A stretch of 64,000 nucleotides of DNA from Tricholomella constricta (GCA_013368375.1 JAACJP010000010.1:186001-250000), one strand, 5' to 3'; shown: positions 1 through 11,517, counted from the first letter of the stretch. Notes: generated by a model not told the origin, from the sequence alone. Numbers and translations: made by a program.

Positions 1-66
1 CTGGGGTGCGCAGTTAGCTTGTAAGGAGGTAAGCGATCGGTCAAGACCGGACTTGGACAGACTTAC

Positions 67-494
67 GCAAAGAAATAAAAGAGGTTATCCCGAAGTAGAA
101 CGGAGTATAGAGACAGCGTGGTCTTTCTCATAACTCGCGAAGCAGCTGTTTTCAGCGTTTTGAACAACGCGAACCCGAACAAGATGCCCTCGAAGGCGGT
201 GGCAGGAACCCACTGCAACCATTCGACCCCGGAATGAATTGAAGGGCAACCTGGAAGGGGGAGATGAATGGCCTCTGCAATCACAGCTCCACGCTTTTGC
301 GCGTTGTGGATGAGGATCCAAAGAAACGCGGCAATAGATGCGAGAAACAAAGTGCCATTGAAGAGGGCCACCTACGGTGAAAGAATTTAAGGTTGCACGG
401 CAAATTATTTCAAGGAACGCTTGAACGCACTCTTCTCGAACAGCCGTACAGGGCGTATACTCGCATTTGCATGATTATCTCTATGGACCATAGA
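67..494 (-). CDS. DUF6533-type integral membrane protein (partial)
   Basis: Two exons can be read on the minus strand. Exon 431-494 encodes an 'MQMRVYALYG' stretch, and exon 67-371 follows after a 59-base intron (372-430, GTGCGT...CCGTAG) joined in frame. The long exon starts with a hydrophobic helix, then a second segment with 'WVPATAFEGILFGFALFKT', the signature of basidiomycete DUF6533 seven-helix-like proteins, whose function is unknown. It ends at a GTAAGT donor at 66, and the matching acceptor (CCCCAG) lies exactly at base 1, so the C-terminus is outside the window. The N-terminal exons, which normally begin with a tyrosine-rich first helix, were not located above position 494. Weak alternatives: none obvious. 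The family call is from remembered motifs, not a search. Confidence 0.6.
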
Positions 495-2682
495 CTGATT
501 GCACCGACCACTCGAATGATTGAATCCATTGCAACGCAACTGCAGGTCGTACATCAGAATTGAGACGCGAGGCAGGAAATTGGTATTTACACAGTGTCAG
601 AAGTAATACCTGGTTTGGTGAACAAATGGATCTGGGTGACATCGAATAGAAGAAGGGCCAGGCTGGATGAGAATCAACGATTACGTCAATGGACTACAAG
701 CACAAGTAATCGGTCACCTGTAGTACCGAATCTAGTGGCCAGAACGATAAGATAGGACGGATCCTCGATAAAAACAAAAATATCTACCCAAAGAAACAAG
801 AACTTGCTGAGGCCTCGCTTTTGTGACTGCGAGGAATGTTAGATACCGATTTGGGAACCAAACGGACGATGACGAACCCAGATATAGCGGATCTCGATAG
901 AACTGATGGTCAGCTTTCTAAAAAGAGGGAAAGGGAAGTCTGATCACTTCATCTTCAAGTGTTATTACTGGAAACACAGCGTCAGAACTTCAGCAAGCCC
1001 AGGGAAGAGGAACAAAACCCACGATAGTCATGGAGTATCCAAGTCAAGCCCACCACTTGCGAACAGATAGTGGTCAGTACTCAGCACAATACCGGAGAAG
1101 CCAGGACTTACAACAGGCATGGAGAGGAATAAGACTTCCATGATAAAGTGCGGTAAACTTTGCAATGTCATCCACCATTGCGAAGCGCCTCTAGATAAAT
1201 GTACAATTCACGGGGTAATCCTGAAAGAAAGAGCAAGGTGACACAGAGATATAAATGCAGACATACCTAACCATTGGTTCGGCTTAATCAGGCCTCAGAA
1301 ATCCAAGGATCAGCCGACCTTGACTAGAAAGTATTTCCGGCATGCTCCAAAATGACAGCTCCATGCCGTAAGCGTTGTCCGTCGTATTCTGCGTAGCCAC
1401 CAATTGAATATAAAAGACTACCGCAGATTGATGGACAGATTGGAACAAGATGGGGCCTTCGGCTCGACCAGGCCTTCGATATTTCAACGTTGCAGCTGTC
1501 AACCAGGGTCAGCCGACCGTGACTGGAAAGTGTCTATGGTCCTCGTATCATGCTCAGGCTCTGGTTGGATTAGGAACAGCATCACAGCTTGACTGACAGA
1601 TTGGAACAAGGTAGGGCCAAAACTCCTGGCGAAGAAGCCCAGTCAGAACAACAAAGAGTCACCAGATCAACACCAGATAGCGAAATTCAGTTTCGGACGT
1701 GGAGCTGGAATATTGCATCCGACCAAAATGTCCTTATCGTCACATGGAAAATGCATTCCACTTCCGTAATCCGGCGCATAAATTGCCATGAAACCAATTG
1801 CGCTGCGTTCAATCAACGTCCAATTTAAACTCCGGCGTTTGTAACAGTGTGTAAGTTTGTAGTGCATTGTCAGCCGCAACGAAATCAATCGCACAAGAAC
1901 TTTGATACCATTCCGTGCCATCGCCGAAACTGATTCTATAGGCGAGAAATTACATCAAGCGACCCGCAGGTTGAGTAGACTTGAGGCAGTAGAAGCCAAC
2001 GAGGAGTAGAATTGCAATGTTTCATGGATTATTGCGGCAATTGATTCAGATCACATGTACAGGAATTCATGCCTCTCCCCAGACTACACTGGGATGACAT
2101 CCAGTACTTGTCTTAGCCCTTCATCTGGTGGTCACACTTCCCGGAACCCCTGCGTTTCGACCAACAAAACACGATGTCTTCAACGAAGTCAATCTGTGCC
2201 TCGTACAATGAACGTTGCCTGGGGTGGAAGCAGTTTAGATCATGCCAGCTCGCCTTGTGCCTGGAACATATCGATCTCACTATCGACCACCTTCACGAAT
2301 CACGATGATCCTTGTCTGCTTGTGCGCTTGTGGCGTGTAATTGGCTCGCTTCCAGCGCTTCCATCTTTTTTTTTTCCACCTTGAACCACCACCCACGCCC
2401 TCCTCATCTTTACAAAGAGTGTCCCGCGGCTCGAGCTGTTCGAGAAAACTTTGGACTCTGAAAACTAAACAACCATACCATATATATGCGAAGCCAAAGT
2501 GTTCATCTTCTTGGATCGATCTAAGGCTTTATCAATCTGCCATATCTGTTCCGGAGTTCTACGACCTACTCGAGGCCGTTTCCCGCTTGAAACAGCTGCA
2601 TGCCCAATGCGATGCTCACTGGCTTGTCACGGAAAATTTTCGTCGATAAAGAGCTACTTGTTAGTTGCGAGGCCACCAATAG
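495..2682. other. no supported gene; possible lost 5' exons of the DUF6533 gene
   Basis: Only short open frames without recognisable motifs are present. The 5' exons of the flanking DUF6533 gene should lie here but cannot be chosen with confidence. Two related short stretches around 1305-1350 and 1507-1560 share 'cagccgacc-tgact-gaaagt', suggesting a small degenerate duplication. Two plus-strand frames between 2050 and 2650 look weakly protein-like but are not assignable. Confidence 0.4.
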
Positions 2683-2720
2683 TATGGTGCCGGGCGCCTA
2701 GAGGCCGCTACTTTTGTACA
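2683..2720. repeat. left terminal inverted repeat (38 bp)
   Basis: Exact reverse complement of 3103-3140; outermost TA is the probable target duplication. Confidence 0.9.
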
Positions 2721-3102
2721 GCGGCCAACTTGGGGTGGGCGACCAACAAAAAAAATTATTTAGGATTTTCACGAAGTTGTCTAAGGAGGTTGATCAGGAT
2801 ATGCTGGCACCTCCAAATTTACACTTTTGATGCCTTTAAGTCTGTGTGCTCACTGTCTATTTCGGCCTGAAGGTGGTGACCTGGGGTGACAGAATGTCAC
2901 AGGGCGTGACTATCAAGTGACAAATCCGACCATATATAGTAATATGGCCAACCTGAAGGGACCAAATTTTATTAACTCCGTCAGTTTTGAAAATTTTGAC
3001 AAGCTGTTTTACAGTTTTGTTCCTCTCATCAATTCAAGCATTTCTGTAAGAGAACTAAGAAAAAGGGTGAGAAATGCTTATGCAATAATAGCCGTCGGTG
3101 CT

Positions 3103-3140
3103 TGTACAAAAGTAGCGGCCTCTAGGCGCCCGGCACCATA
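3103..3140. repeat. right terminal inverted repeat (38 bp)
   Basis: Exact reverse complement of 2683-2720, ending in TA. Confidence 0.9.
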
Positions 3141-3866
3141 GGACGTCTGGAGTGGTGGCTCGAGCCTCGCGGATTTAGATATCAGGGGCATCACTGCAAA
3201 ACATTCTCCCGGAGGAGATCCCTCTCAGTGCCCAATCTGTGGCGGCATTCGGTGGCGCTCTGGTGGACCTCAAAAGGCGACAACGTCATGCAGGAAGTTG
3301 GTAACTTATCATCACATCCAAGATCTAATTCTAAGCAGTGTGGCTCGCCAGATTCGTGAAAGCCACCAGCGCTTAATACCTCCCTCCGAACGTTAGAATT
3401 TGGTGACGTCAATGTAGAAACAATTCACCCCGACCTCAAAACCTTGTTGGACTTCGACGCTGCTGTTGCAGGCCCAATGTGTGATACTTTGGCTGGATGT
3501 GGGAGCGGCGAACGCTAACGCTCTTGACTGGGCGGTGGCGCTTGATCGCCTCTTGTCCGATACTTCTTTCCGACATCACCTGGAAAGGCACAGAATCCGT
3601 GTCTACATTTTTGGTGGGACACTCGACGCGACGACGTGCCATTAGGACCCGTTTGTTGCGTTGTGCGAGGTGAAGGTCGAGATATTCGAGTCTTTCATGT
3701 TCGCGCAGCTTCGAGTGTAGGATACCAGGAACGGAAGCGAATGTTTTTGTTTGCTGTCCCCTCATGCAGTCGCAGGCATTATCATTTTTGCATCAAACCC
3801 ACTAGGAAATTTCCCGGAGTCTGCTGGGCATCACATAACAAGTCGTGCATGTCAAAGTTCATAGAC
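3141..3866. other. unassigned stretch, possible gene remnant
   Basis: Reading all frames gives several protein-like pieces on the plus strand (around 3195-3290 and 3440-3660) that cannot be joined without stops. A decayed F-box-type gene is conceivable but is not supported. No RNA gene or repeat was seen here. Confidence 0.3.
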
Positions 3867-5048
3867 TCATGAACCATATTTCCATGCACCCCAATCGCCG
3901 GTACCACCCCTAGAAGCAGAAAGGAAGACAACGGTCAGAGCACTGCCCGACAGTGACAACAAATAACGTACGGGAAAGTGACTTTTCCTCCAGGCGCGAC
4001 ATAAGTGGCGTTTGACGGGGAGAACCACCAGAGCTGCGTCAGGATACCGGGGTCCGTGGGCTTGTACGCGCCGGGGAGTGCAAGGCCCGCCGGCAGAGTC
4101 TTGCTGCCACCGTTCTGCACCTTTACCTGTACACAGTTCGGGTAGAACTGTGCGCCCATCAGGTTGCCTGCAACGTGGAGGCCGAGAATCTGGAGGCGTT
4201 GAGTCCGTTAGTACTTTGGTGGATGAGGGTCTGGATGGAGACTAACCTCATGACGAATGATGTATTCGCCGTTCGCCAGGCCGTCGGGAATGACGACGGA
4301 GTACTTTCCGCCGTTGTGGAGGATGTTCTCTCCCCATGGCATCGCTGTCCGCGCGGGGTGGTCTAGCATCCATCGAATGCCTAAGTATCCACGGGGTAGC
4401 TGATTCAGTGGAAGAACTTACACACATCCTGGTCGATTTCTGTATAGGGAATGCACGTCAACGATGGCGTCCGTGATGAAAGAAAAATGAAATGATGATA
4501 CTTACTGACCCAGATATTGCCGCTGTCTCCCTTGAAACTGGCGCAGCCACTGGGACATTTGGCCATGTATGTCATAACCTGAAATACAGAAGTGAGAAAC
4601 TAAGAAGGCGTCCGTCTTGATCGACACGTACGGGCCTGTAGAGGAGTCAATTCAGTGGCAGATTAATTGACGACACAGCCTAACTCTTACCCGGAATGGC
4701 TCGATCCCCAGCTTCCCCAGTCAAATGTCACAGTTTCACCAGCATTGACGGTAGCCAAAGCCGTTACTGGAGTGTTGCCTCCCTCCTAGAAAAACCACAT
4801 TCTTAGTTCGCATCCTTGAGAGGCAAATGAGATCCTCCTACTCCGCATGTAATGGTCGCTGAAGTAAAATCAGCAGCCGGTCCGTAGGTGTTCAGTTTGC
4901 GGATCGGTGAGTTCGGAAGTGCGGCCGCATAGGCATCGGCAGCGGGGTACGTCCCGGATGCAGCGATGAAGTTTCGTACTTGGCCGTGGCCAAGAACCGA
5001 GGGCAGAAGGGAGCAAAGGGCGGCGAGAGAGATGAATGTGGAGCGCAT
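3867..5048 (-). CDS. AA9 lytic polysaccharide monooxygenase (secreted, copper-dependent)
   Basis: Oxidatively cleaves cellulose and related glucans outside the cell. The chosen ATG (5048) gives a 20-residue signal peptide ending 'LPSVLG', after which the mature protein starts with His (HGQV), the first ligand of the copper histidine brace. An upstream in-frame ATG at 5081 is less likely because a TATA box lies at about 5089-5098, leaving no room for a transcript start. Later motifs are 'SGPVMTYMAKC', 'MPWGENILHNGGKYSVV', 'YIIRHEILGLH' (second brace His) and 'GAQFYPNC' (axial Tyr). Seven exons are needed, including one of only four bases (4632-4635) that supplies the Gly-Pro junction before VMTYMA. 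The last intron lies just before the end and the gene stops at 3867-3869. No carbohydrate-binding module or GPI tail is seen. Confidence 0.9.
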
Positions 5049-5088
5049 GGTAGCGAGTGCTGGAGACGACGCGAGAGCCATTTGTCGA

Positions 5089-5098
5089 TATTATATAC
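5089..5098 (-). promoter_or_regulatory. TATA box of the AA9 gene
   Basis: Minus-strand GGTATATAAT about 40 bases before the preferred ATG at 5048. Its position argues against the longer reading that starts at 5081. Confidence 0.55.
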
Positions 5099-5771
5099 CC
5101 CGTCACGGTAATTTGGGCAGAGTAATTCGAAGAGCCGAATATTCTACGAATCCAGGCGAGGTGTCGCACCTCGGAAAGCTGTCGGCTGTAAACATGTCGG
5201 TGCATTGACATGCCGCAAGGTTAAGGCGAAGTCGTGACTTGGAGACTGGGGTGCTTGTTGAAATGCACATCCCCTACCAAGAAGATGACGCACGGCACGA
5301 GGTATTAGAGCACCCGAAATAGATGCAATATTATTCCGAGCGCACCGATTAGAGAAGCAAGGCGGGGCGGACGGGAGCGAATCAGTCGATCACAAGGCAT
5401 ATGAGCCTTGACGAGTCCATGAAAGTACAAGTCGCGTCAAGAATTCGAGGGGTACCACACATGCCAAGACTTGGAAGAGTGATGGGACCAATAAACCGTG
5501 TGCCTACTATCGCGAAGAGCGCGTCAGCATTTGCAGTCTCGCGCCTCGGCGCTTGCGTGCAACTGCGGGGAGATGCACAGATTTCCTCGTAATGTCTTCG
5601 AAAAGGATAAAACTAGAATTTAATAATTACCTGTCCAGCGCCTGATACATGTATGATGCATCTCCCAACAACAACACCTGAGGATCTGTAGCGCTTCTCC
5701 GATTCGTGGTGGGTATGAGTACGGCAAGACGGTACTAAGGCACAAACTTGGCACGAGCTTGACATCGTCAG
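5099..5771. other. intergenic, upstream of AA9 gene
   Basis: Promoter region of the AA9 gene followed by sequence with no convincing gene; the short frames have no coding motifs. Confidence 0.5.
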
Positions 5772-6125
5772 GAAGAAAAGCGATGAGATACTCAATCAAC
5801 TCATTTTATTCTTCCTTAGGTAAATGTAATGCGATACTGTGAGTGATCAAAAAATCAAATGAACGTACGACCGTCATCGATGCAGCACCAGAACGGATGG
5901 TGTGCTCGCAAGACCATACTTACGTAGGTCCAAAATGCGTCCGGGTCCCACTGACAGGTGGCGGGCCGACGCATCGGTCATTTTCATGTGTCGCAATTCC
6001 GCAGAATTGGCAGTAAATGATAAGACCGCCTGGGCAAGCAGGTGTCCGCTGCCCCCCTGGACGGTCTACACGCACGCACGCAATCGTCAGGAGCATATTA
6101 AGATCCATGACGCCGCACCGAACGC

Positions 6126-6224
6126 GCATTAATGGGGTAGTGGCAACCTGGGTCGTTGCCATGGGGTTACGAGGAACGCAAAAGTCAGTTCGACCCGCCG
6201 GGAGTTCGATTCTCTCTTAATGCA
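6126..6224 (+). tRNA. tRNA-Gly(GCC), copy 1, with 28-nt intron
   Basis: The full cloverleaf can be drawn. Acceptor stem GCATTAA (6126-6132) pairs perfectly with TTAATGC (6217-6223), and A6224 is the discriminator base. The D arm keeps A14, G18G19 and A21. The anticodon loop reads TT-GCC-A, giving GCC for glycine. The anticodon stem GGTCG pairs with CGACC only if an intron at 6162-6189 is removed, and this sits at the canonical site after base 37. T arm is GGGAG-TTCGATT-CTCTC. Internal promoter boxes A (TGGGGTAGTGG) and B (AGTTCGATTC) are intact. A T5 stretch at 6241-6245 can end Pol III transcription. Confidence 0.95.
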
Positions 6225-6240
6225 CTTTGATCATGTACGA

Positions 6241-6245
6241 TTTTT
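6241..6245 (+). terminator. Pol III T5 terminator after tRNA-Gly copy 1
   Basis: Run of five T residues 17 bases after the tRNA 3' end. Confidence 0.6.
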
Positions 6246-6776
6246 ATTATTATTTATCGACCCCATGGGAGAATTCCTCGTCTTACGTTGGAAGAATCTG
6301 CCATTTGCTGTGCACCGTGACGACGCGCAACAGCTGCGAAGGGCTCCATCTTGGTCATCACCATTCGGAAATAGGTACGACAATGTAATGATCGGATTCA
6401 GGCGCGGCATGCATATGGTTGTAAGTATAGAGTATATATATATCAGAAAGAAAAGCGATGAGATATTCAACCAACTCATGTCATTCTCCTTTAGGTAGTG
6501 ATTGAAAAATCAAATGAACGCACGACCGTCATCAGTGCAGCACCAGAACGGATGGTGTACTCGCGAGACCCTTCATTTAAAGGCACCAACCGTCAAAGGT
6601 GGCCAAGGCGTATAAGTATCCAAAACGCGTCCGGGTCCGCGTCCCACTGACAGGTGGCAGACCGACGCGTCGATCATTGTTCCGCAAATCAGTAAATGAT
6701 TGGACCGTGGCCTGGGCAAGCGATGCGCACGCACGAGATCGTACCATATTTGGACTCGCGCCGCCACACCGAACGA

Positions 6777-6877
6777 GCATTAATGGGGTAGTGGTAACCT
6801 GGGTCGTTGCCATAGGGTTACGAGGGACGCAAAAAAGTCAGTTCGACCCGCCGGGAGTTCGATTCTCTCTTAATGCA
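6777..6877 (+). tRNA. tRNA-Gly(GCC), copy 2, with 30-nt intron
   Basis: Same fold as the upstream copy: acceptor GCATTAA/TTAATGC, GCC anticodon, intron at 6813-6842 directly after base 37, discriminator A at 6877. The mature sequence differs from copy 1 by one D-loop base (GGTA for GGCA). The intron is two bases longer and has a few substitutions. A T6 run follows at 6898-6903. Confidence 0.95.
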
Positions 6878-6897
6878 CTTATAAATGAGCGAACTCC

Positions 6898-6903
6898 TTT
6901 TTT
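6898..6903 (+). terminator. Pol III T6 terminator after tRNA-Gly copy 2
   Basis: Run of six T residues 20 bases beyond the tRNA 3' end. Confidence 0.65.
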
Positions 6904-7254
6904 ATTCATTGAAAGTCGCTGGCCTGCATGAAATCCTTGGTCTTATATTGTAAGGACTTGTGTTCGCCGTGTATCGCGACTACGCGTACCAACTGCGAAG
7001 GCTCCATCTGATCATCACCACTCTGAAATAGGTACAACGATGTCATGATCAAATTCAGGCGCGACATGTATATGGTAGTATAGGGTATATATACCATTGC
7101 TCATTACGATGAAAGGCGGGAGAAAAGGGACGGTAGATGATACAATACAGTATACAGATACGAGAACGTGAACGGTACCAGGTCCATCAATGGACTTTTT
7201 CAGAGCCACAGCAGCGTCAAGTCATCGAGAGATGGCAAGCTCAAGACCTGGAGC

Positions 7255-7773
7255 CTACTTCGGCCCGGTCTGAGGCTTGTTCAGCTCCGCGGCCCTCGCA
7301 CGCAGCTCCTCGCGGCCCTGCAAGGTCGTCAGCTCCATCATCGATCGCGATACGGAGCCTGGAAGTAAAAACGCACCAAAGGCTGCTCGAGGTTCCGCTG
7401 GATCTCCTGGCTGGGGACGTGCGGGTCGCGCGCATGGTGTATCGCCATGGGGTTGCTCGTCGCGAGCCCCCCTCCGCTGCCAGACTGCAGGTCGGCGGGG
7501 TCGTTCGTTTTCTGTTGGAGGCGCAGCGGATGCGAAGCAAACGATCAGTTGGGTGCTAGATGGATAAGGAATAGTACGCACGGCGGGGTGAGGCTGGGTG
7601 GAAAAGGTAGGCTCAGCGGACTGGGACTGGGGCTGGGGCTGGGTCTGGGTCTGCGCGGGCGAGTCGGTAGTGGAGCTCGCGGGCTGCTGCTGTTGCTGTT
7701 GCTGCTGCCCTTTTTCGTGCGATCCGCTCTTGCGAAAGGCCTTGGTTTTGAGCTTGTTGAAAAAGGAGGACAT
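7255..7773 (-). CDS. small hydrophilic protein, function unknown
   Basis: Three exons (7582-7773, 7377-7511, 7255-7317) with introns 7512-7581 and 7318-7376 give about 129 residues. The N-terminus 'MSSFFNKLKTKAFRKSG' is basic and amphipathic, followed by a run of eight glutamines and a Q/P/S/T-rich linker, so the protein is largely disordered. The end ('GREELRARAAELNKP') is a short charged helix. I do not recognise a domain. Splicing is supported by consensus GTGCGT donors and CAG acceptors that keep the frame. The long plus-strand frames across this gene are antisense shadows of its low-complexity DNA. Confidence 0.7.
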   Translation of the reverse strand: MSSFFNKLKTKAFRKSGSHEKGQQQQQQQQPASSTTDSPAQTQTQPQPQSQSAEPTFSTQPHPAVRTIPYPSSTQLIVCFASAAPPTENERPRRPAVWQRRGARDEQPHGDTPCARPARPQPGDPAEPRAAFGAFLLPGSVSRSMMELTTLQGREELRARAAELNKPQTGPK

Positions 7774-8208
7774 TGGGGTGCCTAGTGGTGGGGATATAAA
7801 GGCAAGGATGAAGGAGGGGGAGTTTGACCTTTATATAACCTTTCACAGCCGGATGACACGCGGAATCTGGGCTCCTATTAATTGTTGCCGATGATGTCAT
7901 CGACTGCAGGTCTCGATCGCGCGACTGGACAATGCCAAATGGCAGGGGACTCGGGCTCGTCGGAGAAAGGGAGACGGCGGCGATGAAGTGTATTGTCAAT
8001 ATAAACCAGCTTGAGACATGGACCAGCGGCGATAAGCGGTAGGCGGTCCAGACGTACGGAGTATCCAAGATAACGACATCAAATTCGCATTCATAGTGAG
8101 ATAAGCTAACAAACGGTCATATTGGACAAAGAAGGAGGCTTTGGATCCAACGACTCCAGGCGGGGTATATGCGTGCTTGAAATCGTTGCAGCTGGCGTGC
8201 GCAGCTGT
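7774..8208. other. intergenic
   Basis: Promoter of the small protein to the left and 3' flank of the calmodulin-like gene to the right; nothing else supported. Confidence 0.5.
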
Positions 8209-9093
8209 TTACTGCGAGTACATCATCATCTGTTGGGATCGATCAGTACGCGCTGCTGCGCGAATGTGCGCGACACTCACCTTCTTGAATTCTCCATTTG
8301 AATTATCAGATAAGTATGAACGCTGCAAGAGCCACCAACAACTCACCAGCCAAGCTAACCTCGCCATCCCCATTCTGATCCGCCGCCTCCATCATCGCCC
8401 CAAGCTCGCGGTCCGTCAAGTTAACATCTAATCTCCCATCCTCCCTCCATCACTCGTTAAAAAAGATAAGACTGAAGCGACACGCACTCAAACTCCGCAT
8501 AACACCCCTCAGCTCCTCCTCGCTAATCATCCCACTCCCATCCTTATCAAAAACCCTAAACGCGAGCTCCATCTCCTTATCGTCGTCGTCCACGCCCTGG
8601 ATCGCCTTGGGCCCGAGCGCCATCATACCCAGGAACTCGCCAAAGTCGATCCGCCCGTTGTGGTCCACGTCCACCTCGCGGATCATCGAGCGCAGCTCGG
8701 CGTCCGTGGGGCTTTTCCCGAGCTGTCGCATGATGGTGCCGAGCTCGTCGGGCGTGATGGTCCCGTCGTTGTCTGCGGGGAAAAAAAAGTTGGGATGAGA
8801 AAGTCGGTGGGGGCGCGATCGGACACGGACGCACCCTTGTCGAAGAGCGCAAACGCCTCTTTGAAATCTGCCGAGGGAACATAGTGGTAGTAGAAACAGG
8901 GTGTTCAGTATGAGATGGTGCGTACCTTCGATCTGGTCTGCGGGCGGCACGAGCAAGGTGTTGTCGCTGTTAGACGTGTTACGCTACGGTCGTTACAGAT
9001 GGATGCACGGACCTGGAGTCTGCGAAACCGGTGTTAGTATTGCAATTTCAACGTCAAGGCGATAGTACATACCAAATGGATCTGGTTAGCCAT
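8209..9093 (-). CDS. calmodulin-like EF-hand protein
   Basis: Splicing gives about 156 residues beginning 'MANQIHLTPDQIEDFKEAF'. Four EF-hand loops are readable: [36 protein letters not shown] and [12 protein letters not shown], all with acidic residues at positions 1 and 12, so all can bind calcium. The linker between the lobes is longer and more acidic than in calmodulin ([14 protein letters not shown]). Exon sizes of 7 (9013-9019), 12 (8926-8937) and 11 bases (8281-8291) match those of the neighbouring calmodulin gene, which shows that the two arose by duplication. The tail is 'FKKMMMYSQ'. Likely a calcium sensor with its own targets; it is too diverged to be a second copy of calmodulin. 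Confidence 0.85.
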
Positions 9094-9552
9094 GGGTAGA
9101 AAGGGATTACGAGGGATCTGGATACATGCGGCACAGTAGCGCCCATCTAATAAACTGCGGGCTATTTATACTCTTGACATTGATGAGTGCTAGTCAGGGC
9201 GGCTGGTGATTGGGAGGCTGCACAGGTACCAGCGGGTAACGGGCTGCATTGTAAGGGATGACGTCGAGATTCACAGTAGCTGTGCGCAGGGGCACAGCAT
9301 AGCCCTGTCGTCGTGGCTGTACACACGGCGTGCCGCTGGTTGCAAGCGACGCGTATCATTTTTGATGTAATGATTTCACGACAACGTCGATAAATGGCAA
9401 GTTGCGAATCGCGAGTGCACCTGGAGGTGCAGGCGTAACATACATGGATAAGATAGAAAGAAAGCTACAAAAAGACCGAATTTATTTTAAACTGCTAGCT
9501 ACTGAATCATGCCACCCACGCCAGGATCAGCGATGATCGATCAAAGTGCTGT
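9094..9552. other. intergenic between the two EF-hand genes
   Basis: About 460 bases carrying the promoter of the calmodulin-like gene and the 3' flank of calmodulin; no gene seen. Confidence 0.6.
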
Positions 9553-10390
<838 letters not shown>

Positions 10391-10507
10391 TGGATGTGCG
10401 TTGTGGTGTGGGCGAGAGGAAGGTGGAGTGAATCTATGGTGTAGGATCGCGGCAATCGCCGTGATGTGCACGTGATTGTAGGAGTTGCGGCGTCGCGTTG
10501 TCGTTCC

Positions 10508-11517
10508 ATGTTGAGTCGTTTGATGTTGTGTCGCGCGATATCGCGTCGTGCGGTGTTGCGTCGTTGGCTGGCCACCGCGCCGTCACGACGATTAAAGCCA
10601 CCAAATATTCAGACACTCGACCCGTCGTTGCTAACGGCGTCAGACTATATCGACATAGCAGGGAAAAAGTGGACAAGTGTTCGTCTGCCTGGCTTCGCAC
10701 TGTTTCGATACGGCTTCGCAGAACGTGCCTATCGACCCTTTCCACCCAATGCACGTGGCTTTATGTATTGGCACCAGGACCCCTCCCTTCCCCCAACTAC
10801 CGCCGCCCTCCGCTTCCGCCTCACTTCAGGCCCCGACCCTGCCCTCTTTCCCTCCGGCACTGATCTCCGACTATACGCAGGAACATCACTCTGGTCCATC
10901 GGTATCCCTCGAATCGCCACCTGCGCCATTTACGCCCCTGTCAAGGACCACTTAATTGCCCAACGCCTCGTCGACCCCACCCTCCTCCGCGCCCTCGAGG
11001 TCGCCCACGCTACCATCCCAAACCCCAAGTCCGGCACCCAGGCCCTCTGCACGCTCAACCAGCCATTCGAAATCGACCTCTCCGCCACCACATACCTACA
11101 TGTCTTCTCCAAGCGCGCAATCGGCCCTATATTCCTCACATACATCTGCTTCGACCACCGTAAATCAGTCTTCCGCCCCCCATACACAGGTAAGCCGCCC
11201 GGCTCCTTCCCTTTTCATCCTATCCTAATCCCCCTCCCAGGCCGCATCCTCGCCCGCTTCGAGCTCTCGCGCTTACCCGAACACGCCCGCCCCCCAGCCG
11301 CCCACCCGTCCTTGTCCTCCGCATCCTGCAGATTCTCACCGCCATTGAGCCCGCCACCCCTGAAGACGAACTCGGTAGGCATGTCCCCCTGCCTGTCCCA
11401 GGCAAGCTGCTCGAGGTCAACGACAAGTCCCATAAACTCTTTACCGTTGACCTCGAGAAGCCCCCTAAGGACTTACGCTACCTTAAATTGCTGGTCCAGG
11501 GAGATGCAGAGCCTTGA
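10508..11517 (+). CDS. probable mitochondrial protein of unknown function, with apparent frameshift
   Basis: From ATG 10508 the N-terminus 'MLSRLMLCRAISRRAVLRR' is rich in Arg and free of acidic residues, like a mitochondrial presequence; an ATG at 10466 is also in frame. The next 220 residues form a compact protein-like sequence ('RLPGFALFRYGFAERAY', 'GFMYWHQDPSLPP'). A 51-base intron lies near 11188-11240. After a C6 run at 11290-11295 the frame that looks coding changes: the frame ending at 11515-11517 reads 'VLVLRILQILTAIEPA' and 'KLFTVDLEKPPKD', while the original frame becomes low complexity. Either one C was lost in the homopolymer during sequencing or the copy is truly shifted. I do not recognise the family; it resembles lineage-specific basidiomycete proteins. 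Confidence 0.65.

Larger units (their letters stand above)
2683..3140. mobile_element. MITE-like element with perfect 38-bp terminal inverted repeats
   Basis: Bases 2683-2720 and 3103-3140 are exact reverse complements over 38 bp. They begin TATGGTGCCGGGCGCC and each outer end is a TA dinucleotide, as expected for a TA target-site duplication of Tc1/mariner-type elements. The 458-bp interior has no open frame of useful length and encodes no transposase, so it would depend on an enzyme made elsewhere. The perfect identity of the arms suggests a recent insertion. The superfamily call rests on the TA ends and size only. Confidence 0.8.
5772..7097. repeat. tandem duplication of a ~0.65-kb tRNA-Gly unit
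   Basis: Unit one (about 5772-6444) and unit two (about 6446-7097) share blocks in the same order: 'gaaagaaaagcgatgagata', 'agcaccagaacggatggtgt', 'cgtccgggtcccactgacag' (with a small insertion in unit two), the tRNA gene, then 'aggtac-acgatgt-atgatc' and a TATA-rich end. Divergence outside the tRNA is visible (scattered substitutions and small indels), while the tRNA exons differ at only one site. Boundaries are approximate. Confidence 0.85.

Noticed and set aside
5049..5081. Upstream ATG of the AA9 gene at 5081
   Set aside because: It would fall at or before the expected transcription start set by the TATA box and would spoil the signal peptide.
7137..7785. Plus-strand frames over the small Gln-rich protein
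   Set aside because: They contain only low-complexity reverse readings (poly-Leu/Cys, Gly-Leu repeats).
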